Of a stretch of 64,000 nt of DNA, positions 16,686-28,809 are shown piece by piece. Location: the NCBI GenBank assembly GCA_033439265.1, contig JAVTVX010000035.1, positions 20,920,001-20,984,000 of the forward strand, read 5' to 3'. Positions within the stretch are counted from its first letter, which is position 1. Every line of letters begins with the position of its first letter. The position numbers were made by a program, and so were the translations under genes. Below the pieces are notes generated by a model that saw only the letters and a list, made by a program, of their open reading frames with translations, was not told where the DNA came from and made no database searches. The stretch is from Dillenia suffruticosa. Taxonomy: Eukaryota; Streptophyta; Magnoliopsida; Dilleniales; Dilleniaceae.

Positions 16686-16822
16686 AAAAAATATGATATC
16701 AAAATCACGTTAATTCTCAAGTCCATTTTGTTGTCCATCCCACTCACCTCCATCTTAAGTTTAACTTAATTATCCTTCCTTTAGCTAATTTTTAAGATAG
16801 GAACAAGAGCCAAAGAGGTTAT

Positions 16823-16823
<1 letters not shown>

Positions 16824-16880
<57 letters not shown>
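16824..16880. repeat. Compound AT / TTTA microsatellite
   Basis: An uninterrupted AT dinucleotide run changes into a tetranucleotide TTTA run. Confidence 0.9.
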
Positions 16881-18352
16881 CTCTCCTTTTCTTTTGGTGG
16901 GGGGGGGGGGAGGGGGGGTTGGGTTTTGGTAAGCCTAAACACATGCACCCCATTATGGAGAGTATTTCGAAGGACAATATATAGTCATGGTATCTAGAAT
17001 TCTAAAATAAATACAAATTTTGTGCTTGAAGTTGTTACAGCTGTAAAGTCATAAGATCTTCTCAACTCCGCATTGTCTGACTGACAATCAGAATCTCAAT
17101 CTTTGCCACAAAAGAAGTATCTTTGTCAAATCAGAAGTTAACTACTCTTCGATCTCCATAGACATGGACGTAGTCAAATAATTGATTTGGTTTTCCATGA
17201 GCATTTGATTTGTCATAGGTTTACAAAGGCTAGAGTCTAGTGACAGTAGTTGAAAGTAAGTACACTGTCGATACTTGCTTAACACAGTGTCAGTCTACAT
17301 CTGTATTTATTCCTTTACTATCATAACAGGCAATGATTTGCCAAGTGTGGTCGAACGTCGCAGCTGCGCTTTAGTATGGCAATTGTGACCGCAAGGAGTG
17401 GGTGTACACGCCTGTGCGCCCAATGTGCACCCCGCGAGAGTGCGATCGCACTAGCACGCAAACATGTGAAGTGTTTTGTATGCCTCTTTGTTATTTTCTT
17501 TCATGTTCTTATTTGGTTATCTAGAATTATTAGAATTCAAGTTTTCTATTTTAGTTCTATTTTTAGGCTATTTGGACATTTTATTTCTCATTGTAATGTA
17601 GATTTTAGACTTTACTATTAATTTTTATTAAAAAAATATTATTTTCTCTTATTTTTGAGATAGATTCCCTTGCAGGTCGCTTTCTTGTTGAGTAACGCTA
17701 TGCTTCACTGTAAAATTTTATTAAAATTCACTCTCGAGACATCCCATTTGGTATCTCAATAAAGAATTGACTCTTAATTATTAGTAGCCAGATTTCACTC
17801 AATTTGAATTTTTCCATGGAAGGCTATTCCGATACACATGTATAAACTTTTACATTGCATCATATGATATATACATATATATATAAAATTTAAACATATA
17901 AAGAAATTATAAATTTATGGATTAAGAGGTATCTATGTGTTTTTTTAATGTAATATCTTATAAATTTAGTAAATTATTTATTTACCGTGTCAAATTAAAA
18001 TTGACTAAAAATATTATTCAATTGAAATTAATAATTTATCGAAATTATATAACGGTGCAACTATATTAACCGAGATGAAGTAAAGGTCTTTGTAGCTCTA
18101 GCTTGTCACTTTCAACTTGGGTGGTCTAGGGAATAGGCATAGCTAATAAAAGATAAATACCCACCCCCTCATCAATCACTTACTTTGATGTGGATCTCTT
18201 GGATTAATGAATGACAGTCGTATAACAGATACACTGTTTGCTAACAAAAAAAAAAAGAGTTTTATTTGATCTTTGGTTACAGAGAATCAAATGATTAGTC
18301 CCTTTTTAATTCTATCATTGTCATGTCGATCAGTGTGGGGACAAGCCCCTAC

Positions 18353-18362
18353 TTATATATAC
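18353..18362 (+). promoter_or_regulatory. Probable TATA box of ACC synthase gene
   Basis: TATATATA at 18354-18361, with a CT-rich stretch (about 18409-18426) and the ATG at 18481 downstream. This predicts transcription starting near 18385-18395 and a leader of about 90 bases. Confidence 0.6.
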
Positions 18363-18480
18363 GCCTCTTCGATAGAGCATGCCTTTCAAACCAGTCCTCA
18401 ATTCTAGTTCTCTCTCTCTCTCTCTCACATACATACAAGCACACCCAAAAAAAAAATGAAATAAAGAAAACTAATTTGCC

Positions 18481-20084
18481 ATGGTTGTTGGAATCGAGAA
18501 ACCTTCTGTTGGCTTGTCAAGAGTTGCAATCTCACAAACTCATGGGGAGAACTCGCCTTACTTCGCAGGGTGGAAGGCCTACAATGAAAACCCATATGAT
18601 GAAATCAAGAATCCTTCCGGTGTCATTCAAATGGGTCTAGCAGAAAATCAAGTAAATGGGAAACAATTGTTTATGAAATAACTAGTTATAAAGTTTTGTA
18701 AATTTTGTTTCTGATCAAACGAGTTTTTTTCTTCTTTTTTTTCCCCAATAAACAGGTTTCATTTGACTTAATAGAAGAGTACCTTAAACAGCATCCGAAG
18801 ACATCCATTGGAGGGGACCACATTTCTAACTTTAGGGAGAACGCTTTATTTCAAGATTACCATGGACTTCCTTCTTTTAGAAAGGTATGCTCTTCCCCCC
18901 CCCCCCCCACCCATCAACATCATAGTTCATAGACTTTGAATAACAAGCGATATTTGTCATCGATTGTTTGCAGGCCCTAGCAAGTTTTATGGAGCAAATA
19001 CGAGAAGGAAGGGCAAAATTTGACCCGGATAGAGTCGTTCTAACTGCAGGTGCAACTGCTGCCAATGAGCTTTTGACTTTCATTCTTGCAGATCCTGGTG
19101 ATGCCTTGCTAATTCCCACCCCTTATTATCCAGGGTAAGAAATCTCAAAAAAAAAAAAAAAGTTTTCCATTTTAACAATTTTAAAATGTTGTTGCGCTAG
19201 TACTAAATTAGTAACTTCATGTCTTATGTTCCAGATTTGACAGAGATATAAGGTGGAGGACAGGAGTAAAAATTGTCCCAATTCACTGCAATAGCTCAAA
19301 CAATTTTCAGGTGACTAGACAAGCGCTAGAAGAAGCATACAACAGTGCTAAAGCCATGAATATTAGAGTGAGAGGTGTCCTTATTACCAATCCATCCAAC
19401 CCTTTAGGTGCGACAGTTCAAAGGCAGGTCCTAGAAGATATTCTTGATTTTGTTACTAATAAGAACATTCACCTTGTATCAGATGAAATCTACTCCGGCT
19501 CTACTTTTTCATCATCGGAATTTGTTTCTGCGGCTGAAATTCTCGAGGCTCGCAATTACAAGGAGGCTGAGAGAGTTCACATTGTGTATAGTCTCTCTAA
19601 GGATCTTGGCCTTCCAGGATTTCGAGTAGGAACAATCTATTCATACAATGACAAGGTTGTGACTACTGCAAGAAGAATGTCTAGTTTTAGCTTGGTGTCT
19701 TCACAAACTCAGCAACTCTTGGCCACAATGTTGAGTGACAAGAAATTCACTGAAAATCACATTAGGACTAATAGGGAAAGGCTAAGGAAGCGATACAATA
19801 TGATCATTAAAGGGTTGAAGAAAGCGGGGATCGAGTGCTTGAAAGGCAATGCAGGATTGTTTTGTTGGATGAATTTAGGCCCTTTTTTGGATAAACCAAC
19901 AAGAGAGAGTGAATTAGCACTTTGGTCATCAATAGTGGATGAAGTGAAGTTGAATATCTCGCCGGGTTGTTCCTGCCATTGCTCTGAGCCTGGTTGGTTT
20001 AGAGTTTGCTTTGCAAACATGAGTGAACAAACGCTTGAAGTTGCACTCAAGAGGATACATGATTTTATCAAGAAGGAAAGATAA
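18481..20084 (+). CDS. ACS7: 1-aminocyclopropane-1-carboxylate synthase, short C-terminus (type III, ACS7-like)
   Basis: Four exons (18481-18651, 18756-18884, 18974-19134, 19235-20084) give 436 residues with GT-AG borders. The enzyme converts S-adenosylmethionine to ACC in the cytosol, the committed and usually rate-limiting step of ethylene synthesis, using pyridoxal phosphate. Conserved blocks visible are GLAENQ (about 52-57), [18 protein letters not shown] (about 83-100), [40 protein letters not shown], and [14 protein letters not shown] with the PLP lysine at about 276. The protein stops at [11 protein letters not shown], so it lacks the long C-terminal tail carrying CDPK and MAPK phosphorylation sites of type I and II forms. 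This is the type III layout, in which stability is set by other ubiquitin ligases. The ACS7 label rests on length and layout, not on an alignment. The four-exon structure and intact motifs argue for a working gene. Confidence 0.95.
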
Positions 20085-21041
20085 AAGTCAATCTCTCTAT
20101 TTCTCTCTCTCAAACTCTCTCCTCCGATCAGTAAGATTGTTTGTTTTCGATTTGTTGTATTATTTATTGTTTTTAATTTAAAACCCTTCAAAAATTCTTT
20201 AATCACATGCAATAAATCTGTCAAAAATTATTATACTGTAAGTCAGTTTTTTGGGAAATTGGAAAGAATTATACATTGTAAGTTTTTTGTTGCTTTGGAT
20301 AAGCAACTTTTGTAAGAAATGAAATTCCTTTTTGTGTTAATTGGAATACAACTACTACTAGCTTTCCTTTTGTCTCTCAGAGTTTACTTTATTTTGTGCC
20401 TTAATTTGACTCATTCTTCAAGCAAGAAAATGTATTTTATTTCGTGTTCCTATTAGCCAAGGAACAAAAACGTCAAGACTTAAATTAAAGCGTCTTAATT
20501 AGAATTATAATTAGCAAAAAAAATTGAATTCATCAAGTAATCATGGTTCCATTGTCTTGCGTAGATATGTTACGATGAAAGATTTTTTTAATATCTAGCA
20601 CTCAAATTCATAGAATCGATGAGGATTTTATTATGACTTAAGGTTTTTTGGCAAGTGGATGTGGAGAGATGTTTACTCCTCCATAATATTGTACTCAACC
20701 ATCACCGAGACCAAGATTTGATTAAAGAGGAGATGGAATATTATGAACATGCAATCAAATTCCTGTAGGTGTAATGGTCAGGTGCTATATTCTTTTAATC
20801 ATGAATCTTAGATTCGAGTTATGAAAATGAAAAAATAAGATTTAGAAAAACCAATCTCTCCGTAGATAGTCTCACAGTAATCGGATTATATTAGTCGAAC
20901 AAAAACTGAATATCAATTGGTAATAAATAATCCACTTATATACAACAATAACAATAAATTGAACTTTAATCCTAACAATTTGAGGAGGTAATCTACTCAT
21001 ATATAAAAAAAAAATTATGAACATGCATGCAAATCCCCCCA
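20085..21041. other. 3' flank of ACC synthase gene with SINE-like remnant
   Basis: Starts with a CT-rich 3' untranslated region and a possible polyadenylation signal (aataaa near 20211). A diverged SINE-like copy sits at about 20765-20930. No gene is seen. Confidence 0.55.
20765..20930 (+). mobile_element. Diverged SINE-like copy
   Basis: A-box-like tgtaggtgtaatggtcaggtgc at the start, B-box-like tagattcgagttatg about 35 bases later, then blocks seen in other copies (gtctcacagtaatcggatta, tagtcgaac, aactgaatatc). No A-tail or clear flanking duplication. Confidence 0.5.
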
Positions 21042-21343
21042 CATTACTAGGAAAAGAGGTATCAGTGACTTAAATATCCGTTGTTGATAGTAAAGATTCC
21101 TTTGGCAAAGAGTATTAACGACGAAATTCATCCGTTGCTAAAAACGACTCTGCTAAATATTATCGATGGAATTCATCTATTGCTAAACTATTAACAACGG
21201 ATTTCCGTCGCTAAAAATTTTATCGCTAATGCGTTGTTGATAAAAGATAATATGTAAAAGTATCAACGATGGTATTTTTCCGTCTCTAAAAATCCTGTCG
21301 CTAATAGTAACTATCGGTAACGGATATTTTTTGTCGCTAAAAT

Positions 21344-21600
21344 TTGGAGGTCTCACGCGCGTACACGTGCCCTCACGCACACCTACTATCACCCTCACGC
21401 GCACAGGTGCTCGTACTTGGAGGCCTCACATGCATACACGTGCTCTCACGCACACCTACCAGCACCCTCGCGCGCATGTGCTCTCATGAGTGCCTGCAAG
21501 GCACGCGCACCCTCACAAGCTCATGCGCTCTCACGAGCGCCTGAAAGCGCCTACAAGGCACGTGCCCTCATGCGTGCTCGCATCCCGCCCTGCATTTATT
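21344..21600. repeat. GC-rich tandem repeat (73-bp period) inside CACTA element 2
   Basis: The unit beginning ttggaggtctcac at 21344 recurs at 21417 as ttggaggcctcac, then decays into shorter copies of ctcacgcgc, tgctctca and gcacgc motifs to about 21595. Its GC content is far above the surrounding AT-rich sequence. Overlapping open frames here are low-complexity artefacts. Confidence 0.75.
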
Positions 21601-21611
21601 CTACGAAAAAT

Positions 21612-21690
21612 GTCACCTATAGGAATCAAACCTACGCCTCATGCGTAGATGATTAGTTCTCCAACCACTATGTCATAATCTCTGTAGTGA
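21612..21690 (-). other. tRNA-like A-box/B-box module inside CACTA element 2
   Basis: On the minus strand gacatagtggttggagaac resembles an A-box region, and ggcgtaggtttgattcctat, about 20 bases later, resembles a B-box. It is followed by attttt and gcgggat-type blocks that parallel those after the module in element 1. Confidence 0.5.
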
Positions 21691-22356
21691 TATTTTCTTT
21701 TTTATTTTTATTTATTATCTAATCCTTATTTTTTTTAATATTAACCTCTCACATTTTTTTTATCTCATTCTTATCTCTTTTTTTCTTTTTTTCCTTTATG
21801 TTGGGGTAATTTTTTTCATTAAATATTCTCATTAAATTTTTCTAATCGTTTAAATTCAATATTAATTAAATTTGCACTAAGTAAAGAAATAAAATATATA
21901 TTTGATTAATTAAGATAGAATAGTAAATTATTCTTTTGATTTATCCATTAAATTGAATAATAAAATAATAGAATAAAAGAATAAAATAAAAGAAATAAAA
22001 GAAAAAAGAAAAAGAATTATAAAATAATAAAAGAAAAGAAAAAATTAAAAAAATTAAAAAATTAAAAACTTAAAAAATTAAAAAATTAAAAACTTAAAAA
22101 ATTAAAAAATTAAAAAAAATAAAATTAAAAAAGGAACCATCAGCGATGAAAAATTTCAGTTGCTAAAAAATCCAGCGTTGATAATTTTTTTTTTATTTTT
22201 TTTACCTTTACTACTATCGATGCCGAATTAGCGACGGAAATTTTCCGTTACTAATAGTTTTCCTTTTTTTAATTTTTATTTTTTTTCTTGGTCCACTATT
22301 AACGATGGATTAGAGATGGATTTTTTTCGTCGCTAATACTATGTTTTCTAGTAGTG

Positions 22357-25299
22357 CTAACACCCAATAGCATACCTAGGATCCAAAGATAAGGGATGCA
22401 AAAAATTTATAAAATATTTGTTCAAGCAACAAACATGGACAGAGGTAAAAAATCATGGTTAACTGAGCGTAAAATAAATATGAATCATATACACCGATTG
22501 AATTTTAAAAAATTCAGAGGTGCAATTATCCACCTTGGGCATAACCTAGGTCTGCCATTGCGCCACACCAATAAAGAAAGGAAAAGAAAGAAAAACCTCC
22601 TGATTAATATTTTTCACTGCTTTTCTTTATTTTATTTCATCTTTTTTTATTAAATATTTCTTGTGCTTCGCATGTAACTTTCTACGAATTTGAACCGGTT
22701 TCATATGAAACATATATATATATATATAGTATTTGTTTGCTAGGGTTTTTATTGCTCTATCACTATCACCAAATGGTCCATACGAGTTGAAAATATCAGC
22801 CTAGATATAAAACATACATTTTATAATAGGTAGTTAGAAGATTTTACTAATTATGAATTTTATCCTTAGAAAAATTAAAATTATATGATATCTGAAACGA
22901 TTTTTGTTATAAAATCGAACAATAATTTGTGATTAAAAAAATATTATAATTAAATTTATTAATAATCTCGTCAAAAACTTATCTTAGTGGGGTGAAATTT
23001 GGATTAAGAAAATAGTTTGCACATGTTCCCACGTGAGCATTTTGTGTTTAGAGTCTTGATTCCGTTGACTTACAGAAAATGATGATTATTTTAAGAGGTT
23101 GACCCCATTTATTATAATGACTATTAAAGATTTTAATCTATAAGAATATCATTTGACTTTAAGAACCTACTTCTACTTCAACCAAATATTTATTTTAACA
23201 ATGCCTTCAAATTGATATTTGACTTTGGGAAATGCCTCTTAATCATCTGCAATTAGCAGATATCATCTACATCAACGAAGTCATTAGCCACATTATCCAT
23301 ATTCCAACATACTTAAGTCAGATTATTGGATTCAAAGTTTGAACCCCGAACTCCCTCATGGGATTGAAAACGGGTGCATGAAATTGGAGCGAGTGAAGCA
23401 AATTACAACCACTTATCAATGATACGTAGATTCTGTAGTAGAATATTAAACTCTCTTAATCAAAATTTTGAATTTAAATCTTGAGAATGAAAAAATAGAT
23501 GTCGAAAGAGTCAACTTCTAAATTGAATTCCTAAAAAGAAAAGAACGAAATTGGAGCTAGCTCTTGGTCTTGCACAACCTAGTTCTGGTAGATAACTAGG
23601 AAGGCTACTTGAAATTTGCCCTAGTGGGTGCAAAAATTCTTCTAATGCATAGAATTACTACAAATTAATGGACGTGTGTTGTTTTAATGCAAGCGAGCAG
23701 CAATGGCAACCACAACCATAGCCCCAACGTTTCAATTGGATACCAAACTTCTTTAATTTGAGTGATCAAAGGTATTCTCCCTTAACCAGAACTCTTGAGT
23801 TTAACCTTTAAAAATGACGAAAAATAATTTAAAAGAGTCAACTTATAAAAAATAGGTCCTACAATAATCAAATCAAATTAATCGAATAAAATCTAAATAT
23901 CGATGGTAAAAAATTAAAAAAAAAAAAAGGCGTTCAAATTGGATGGTGATAGATGATGCATAAATGTATTTTCACAAAAAAAAAATAAATAAATAAATGT
24001 ATTTTATCTGATATTGTTCGTCACATATGATCAAAGCTCAAATATTAAATTTTAAGAGAGACATGATATCGAGTTTATCTAAGCAAAGCCTTAATTACCA
24101 CAAATTTAAAATTGAAATTGGTTGAACAACCAAATCAATGAAACATGTTAAATTGTGTTGTCTTGCAAAAACAAGCACAGCTTAACGTCAGTAGATTTCT
24201 TCCATGCAGCGTATTTGAGTTTCAATAATAATTTTAATTAATTTATTAATTAAATTAATCCTATAATACAATTCTATTTATGAATCTCTGTTAAATTAAA
24301 AAGAAAAAGCAAAAAAATGCATCGCATTAGTCGGATGAAAATTCATTTAGTCATAAATGCCTCTAGAACTTGGGTATCTTGAATTAAGCTCGTGGGACTC
24401 CTCCTCAAGGTTGACAGATTCCAACAATCAAACCCTCGTGGCAATCTTTTAAGCCTAAAAAGTCATCCCCAAAGACATATTGATGTGGTACGATCCAACA
24501 CAACTATGACTAATGTGTGACCAATGATCACAGATGCACAAATCATTGTCAACCAGGCATATACCATGTTACATATATTGCATAAAATATGAAACAAATA
24601 AAAAAACCAAATACACAAATCTACAACTATGTTTGGATCCAAATTGGTATGAGCGCAAGAATGAAGCTTGGATTCTAAAGAACAGGAGTTGTGAAATTAC
24701 TTAAATTTTTTCCTTTTTTTTTTCTTATTACTAGATTTTCAAATAATTCGGTTCGAATATCTACGAGTCCCCATTTAGGGACAGCTCTTTTATTATGGTT
24801 TTTTTTTTTTTTATCATTTTTAAGTTTTGAATTCGAAATTTAGTTAAGAAATCTAGTATTTTATTTTACTAAATTGAGTGTCTATTCATAAAACTACTTA
24901 AATTTCAAAGAAAAGGGTGGTCGAGTAAGAATAAGTCGCGAATATTGTTCAACAATTTTGTAATTTGACAATCAATTCAAATTTTCATAAAAATGAAAGA
25001 GAAATGATCTCTTCACATTTTTCTGCTCTTTGTATTAACATTTTATTTATTTATTTATTTATTTATTTAGATTTAAATAATTATATAATATTATATAATT
25101 TTTAGAAAATTATTTAACCGAATCATGTTACTTTTGGGAAAGATAAGGTGCTGTAATATACACCTATATCTCATAAGGTAAAAAAATTAAAAAAAAAAAA
25201 ATAGAAATCATTGATCAAAATATGCTCATTTGTCTGCCATCTGTCTTAAAAAATTTAAATAAAATTAAAAAACCATTCATGAATGTTGGGGCGTTGCAT
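22357..25299. other. AT-rich intergenic region with several decayed SINE-like copies
   Basis: No gene is recognised. Two fragments, at about 23410-23535 and 23755-23915, carry the order ttaatcaaaattttgaattt / cttaaccagaactcttgagtttaacc, gagtcaact and aatcaaattaatcgaa seen in diverged SINE copies. Poly-A and TTTA-type tracts (for example about 25040-25070) are frequent. Confidence 0.5.
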
Positions 25300-25391
25300 G
25301 GCCCATTGGACTAAGGCACAAGAAGTACGTTGATACTCTCACTAGTATGGGCCTATTGGGCTGACAGCATAACAAGGCCAGGTAAAGCCCA
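25300..25391 (+). promoter_or_regulatory. Four site II (TGGGCY) elements upstream of ATP synthase subunit g gene
   Basis: GGCCCA (25300-25305), TGGGCC (25348-25353), TGGGCT (25357-25362) and AGCCCA (25386-25391) lie within 92 bases, about 120 to 200 bases before the likely 5' leader exon. Site II elements are known to drive plant nuclear genes for mitochondrial respiratory components, which fits the downstream gene. The sequence match is direct; the function is inferred. Confidence 0.6.
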
Positions 25392-26453
25392 CGGGCCGAT
25401 TGGGGTCATGGTTAAACCATTTGAGAATGAGAGGTCACACCGTGTGTCCACTGCAATTCACATAAACCGATAGCCAAGTCAGAAATCGCGATAGTCAAAT
25501 TGCAGCGGGAGTGCGGCGAGAGAAGCGAAGTTCGTTCTTCCTCTCTGTCTCTCCTTCCTCGTCGTCTCAGTCCAGTTTCACTTCACTTCAAAAGACACAA
25601 TTTGGGTATGCTTTATTCGATCCTCTTCTTTTGACATGAATTTGATTGATGGGGGTTTTGTTTGGTTCTTTAATTTTAGGGTTTTAGATCACATATATAT
25701 TTTTTTTTCCTCAGATCTTGAATGCCCTATTTTTTATGGTGATGGGTGTTCGTAATTGTGTAATTGCTTTGTTTGGTCGATGGTGCAGTGTTTGAAAAAC
25801 CTGTAAATTTAGCTGGGATGTCATGCTAGGAAATTTTAAGATTTTGGATGGTAAAATTTCGGACTTTGGATCTGAGTGGTTGGTTCATGTGAAATTATAG
25901 CTATGCCAATTGGCAGTCTGGTGTCTGTTATGTGCATTTCTTCTTCTAATGGGATTTATGTATGTAGCTATTCAATGATGGACTTAGTCAATTTGTGGTT
26001 CAATTGTTTGAAAAATGGGATTTTTAGGTGATCTGACATGTAAATTCTAATGATTAGAAACACTAGCTTATAGATGAGAGTTTACCATGTGAATATGGTG
26101 GTAATTTATGAGGTTATTTTAGCTTAATACTAGAGGCTATCCTAGTCAAATTGTTCTTCGACATTGTCTGGATAATTTGTAACTTCAGGTTTCAGAAGAG
26201 AGTTTTCTATGCAAATAATTTCGAAATGTGTAAGGTTGGCATGATGATTTGGCTGTCATTATGAATTGCTAGCAGACGAGTGATATAATATGGATTCATC
26301 TTAAAGTTTTTGGATCTGTTTTCCTTCATTGGTGCTTTTTCCACAGTTGTTGATGTGTGGATGTTTGGTGTTGGAATGGCTAAAATTTAGAGGGGAAATG
26401 ACATCTATTTCATAATTGTTGATCTTCTGTGTCTAGGCTGAATTTGGGTTTGG

Positions 26454-28809
26454 ATGGCATCAAAGTTGCAACAGTTGCAAGCCAAGGCCACTCAAGCTGC
26501 ACAATTTGTGGCTAAGCATGGATGTGCCTACCACAAACAGTTGTTGGAGCAGAACAAACAATACATTCAGGAGCCTGCTACCGTGGAGAAATGTAACCTG
26601 CTTGCAAAGCAATTATTCTACACTCGTCTTGCTAGGTAATTCACCCATCCCTAACTGAAATGCCACTTCAATTTGTCAACATTTGTTTGCTTTTCTGGGG
26701 ATGTTGTAGCTTATGAAATTTATTCAAACCTTCTCCCTTGTCTCCATCTTGAGATATGGGGAATATGCAGTCTTCTTATATGAGAGTTGAAGGCTGGCCC
26801 TTTTTGTCATGAAACCCTATTTTTAGGGTAATTCAGACTTGTAACAAAGTGTCCTATATTCATCTTTTCTTTCACTTCTAAATCTTAGCCAGGTTGAAGC
26901 TAAAATTACATCAGTTGAAAGGAGAGCTGAAAGGCAGCTCATAGTGCCTAGCATGTTGGTTCTCTATCTATCCATAACAAGATATGGCTTTTAGGATACA
27001 TAACTGCAAGTTGCCTTAAAGGCCCTTTTTTTGGGAAAAATATGAGCTACCCACTTGTTTTTCAATGATTTGAAGTAAATTCACATCCAACATGGACAAG
27101 ACACCAGTCTTTGTTGTGGCATACAAATGTTATTGTTTGTCTTCTGCTTCAAATGAGAGCTTTGTTGACCAAATGGCCATTGTGGTGGTGAGCTGGAGTG
27201 TTCACCTTTCTATTGTGTTACTTACACAGGGTCATGGGGTTCATTCGATAAACTAGCTAAGAAACCAAAATTTATTATTGTTATTTTTTTCTCCCTTGAA
27301 TGTGGTGTCTTCAGGTTTTGTATAGTTATGTGGCTTATTAGCACGTTTACAACTAAATGTCAAGCATTGATTTTCACTATCATTTCATGCACACTCTTGC
27401 TAGTGATAGAGTAGGGATGTACTTGTGCAATCATTTTTTGTGTTCCTTTGCTTATGTCAACGACTATGGGAATCACTCAATTTTTATCTGGTTTTATGGT
27501 TTCATTGGTTTGTTTACTTCGGTCTTTGGAGATGCTATATTTTTGGACTTAGGTTGTTTTTTGCACCATTCATGGTTTCCAGAAAAAAATTTTGGCAGTT
27601 CCTTTCTTGAGTTTGGCCCCTTATCTTATTTATATCCTTCTCTGTGCTGTTATTTGATTTGAAGAAATTGTTGCAAGAGAAACTTAATACGAAATTTTGA
27701 ACATCGTTCCAAGTTCCCTTGGCAATATAGGACCCCGTGCTATTGTAGTTTTTCCCTTAAACTACTTGGCTTTCATGTTCTACTGCCATGCTCTAGGATT
27801 GTATCATGTAAAAAGACTCACCAAGTTGTAGCGAAATGAGTTGCTGCTTAACTGGTGGGAATTGCATATGGTTTCATTGGAATTACAGGCTTCCAAGAAG
27901 AGAAGACGCGGTTGATGTGGTGCTGCCTCAGATTGGCAATGTGCCTTGGCATCTTTTTGTTGCAGCTTCAGCACATCCCGATAACCTTTACACATATTTC
28001 TAATGTTGGTTGCATAAACTAAAATACTGGTAAATCATAACATAAAAGGGACAGGTTGAAGATTTTGATATATTCCTCGAGGATCATCTTTTTGGTTGAA
28101 TGCTGATCATTTCGTGTATAAACTAGCCTTAGTTGAGGACCTGCCTTGGCTTGAAATGAGCTATAATATGTGAAACTTTTTGCTCATTTGAGATACTTGG
28201 ATTTGAGAAAAAGAGGTAATTCGTAGGTCGACATAAGTATAACTCTTATGAGACTAATTAGATCGCTTTGAATTGTGTATTCGACAAATCACTCTATATA
28301 ATAATAAATTACTTCTGCAATTATTGTCCTAATTTGTGAGTCTTTTGCAAGCTAATTTCTCATTACATCTGTCAGAGGATTATTTTCAAGTTACAACTCT
28401 TTTCCCCACTCAAACCATGCCCCCTCTAAAAGTGGGTAATCTTTTTGGCTGTTGGTGGAGAGGATGGGAATTTGGGGTGGAAAGTGTGAAATTGAAATGC
28501 CCATTTGATTTGTACATGTAGAAAGATCACAGTGTTTGTCCATGTGAAATATCCTCTCTGGTTTTTTTAATTCATTATTGCATCTATTTACATTAAGTAA
28601 CTTCAGGAAAATTCACTTGCAGTATTCCTGGCCGTTATGAGGCATTCTGGAAGGAGCTGGATTGTGTCAAGCAACTCTGGAAGCATAAGCAGGAATTGAA
28701 GGTTGAGGATGCTGGGATTGCAGCTTTGTTTGGGCTGGAGTGCTTTGCATGGTTCTGGGCTGGCGAGATCATTGGTAGAGGATTCACATTTACAGGCTAC
28801 CATGTCTGA
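26454..28809 (+). CDS. Mitochondrial F1Fo-ATP synthase subunit g
   Basis: Two coding exons, 26454-26635 and 28623-28809, join through a split Ser codon (AG|T) into 122 residues, the usual length in plants. Subunit g is a small membrane protein of the Fo part; with subunit e it promotes ATP synthase dimers and shapes cristae. The N-terminus (MASKLQQLQAKATQAAQFVAK) is amphipathic and Gln/Ala-rich. The C-terminal exon has a basic/acidic linker (KQLWKHKQELKVEDAG) and one hydrophobic segment (IAALFGLECFAWFWAGEIIG), the expected transmembrane helix, ending TGYHV. A non-coding first exon probably lies near 25500-25604, since a GGTATG donor precedes an intron whose acceptor (gtgtctag) is just before the ATG. 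The 1987-bp coding intron has no recognised content. Confidence 0.95.

Larger units (their letters stand above)
16686..18480. other. Upstream region of ACC synthase gene; microsatellites
   Basis: No gene is seen. The stretch holds an AT repeat followed by a TTTA repeat (about 16824-16880), a G-rich tract (about 16899-16925), and a short GC-rich patch at about 17340-17470 that looks like transposon debris but has no borders I can define. The last 130 bases form the promoter and CT-rich 5' leader of the ACC synthase gene. Confidence 0.55.
21042..22356. mobile_element. Non-autonomous CACTA-type transposon, element 2, about 1.3 kb
   Basis: The right end (ttttctagtagtg, ending 22356) is the same terminal repeat as element 1. 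The left end (cattactaggaaaag at 21042) is a decayed version of it. Subterminal copies of cgacgga, gtcgctaa and tccgt-type repeats crowd both sides. The flanking triplets (cca and cta) nearly match as a 3-bp duplication. No transposase is encoded. Inside lie a GC-rich tandem repeat and a tRNA-like module in reverse orientation relative to element 1. Confidence 0.82.

Noticed and set aside
19757..20224. 155-codon minus-strand open frame opposite the ACC synthase last exon
   Set aside because: It is the complement of a strongly conserved exon, has no splice or promoter signs and no family features, so it is a shadow frame.
21344..21656. Overlapping Ala/Arg/Cys-rich open frames near the second CACTA element
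   Set aside because: They come from the GC-rich tandem repeat in all frames and show no codon preference or homology.
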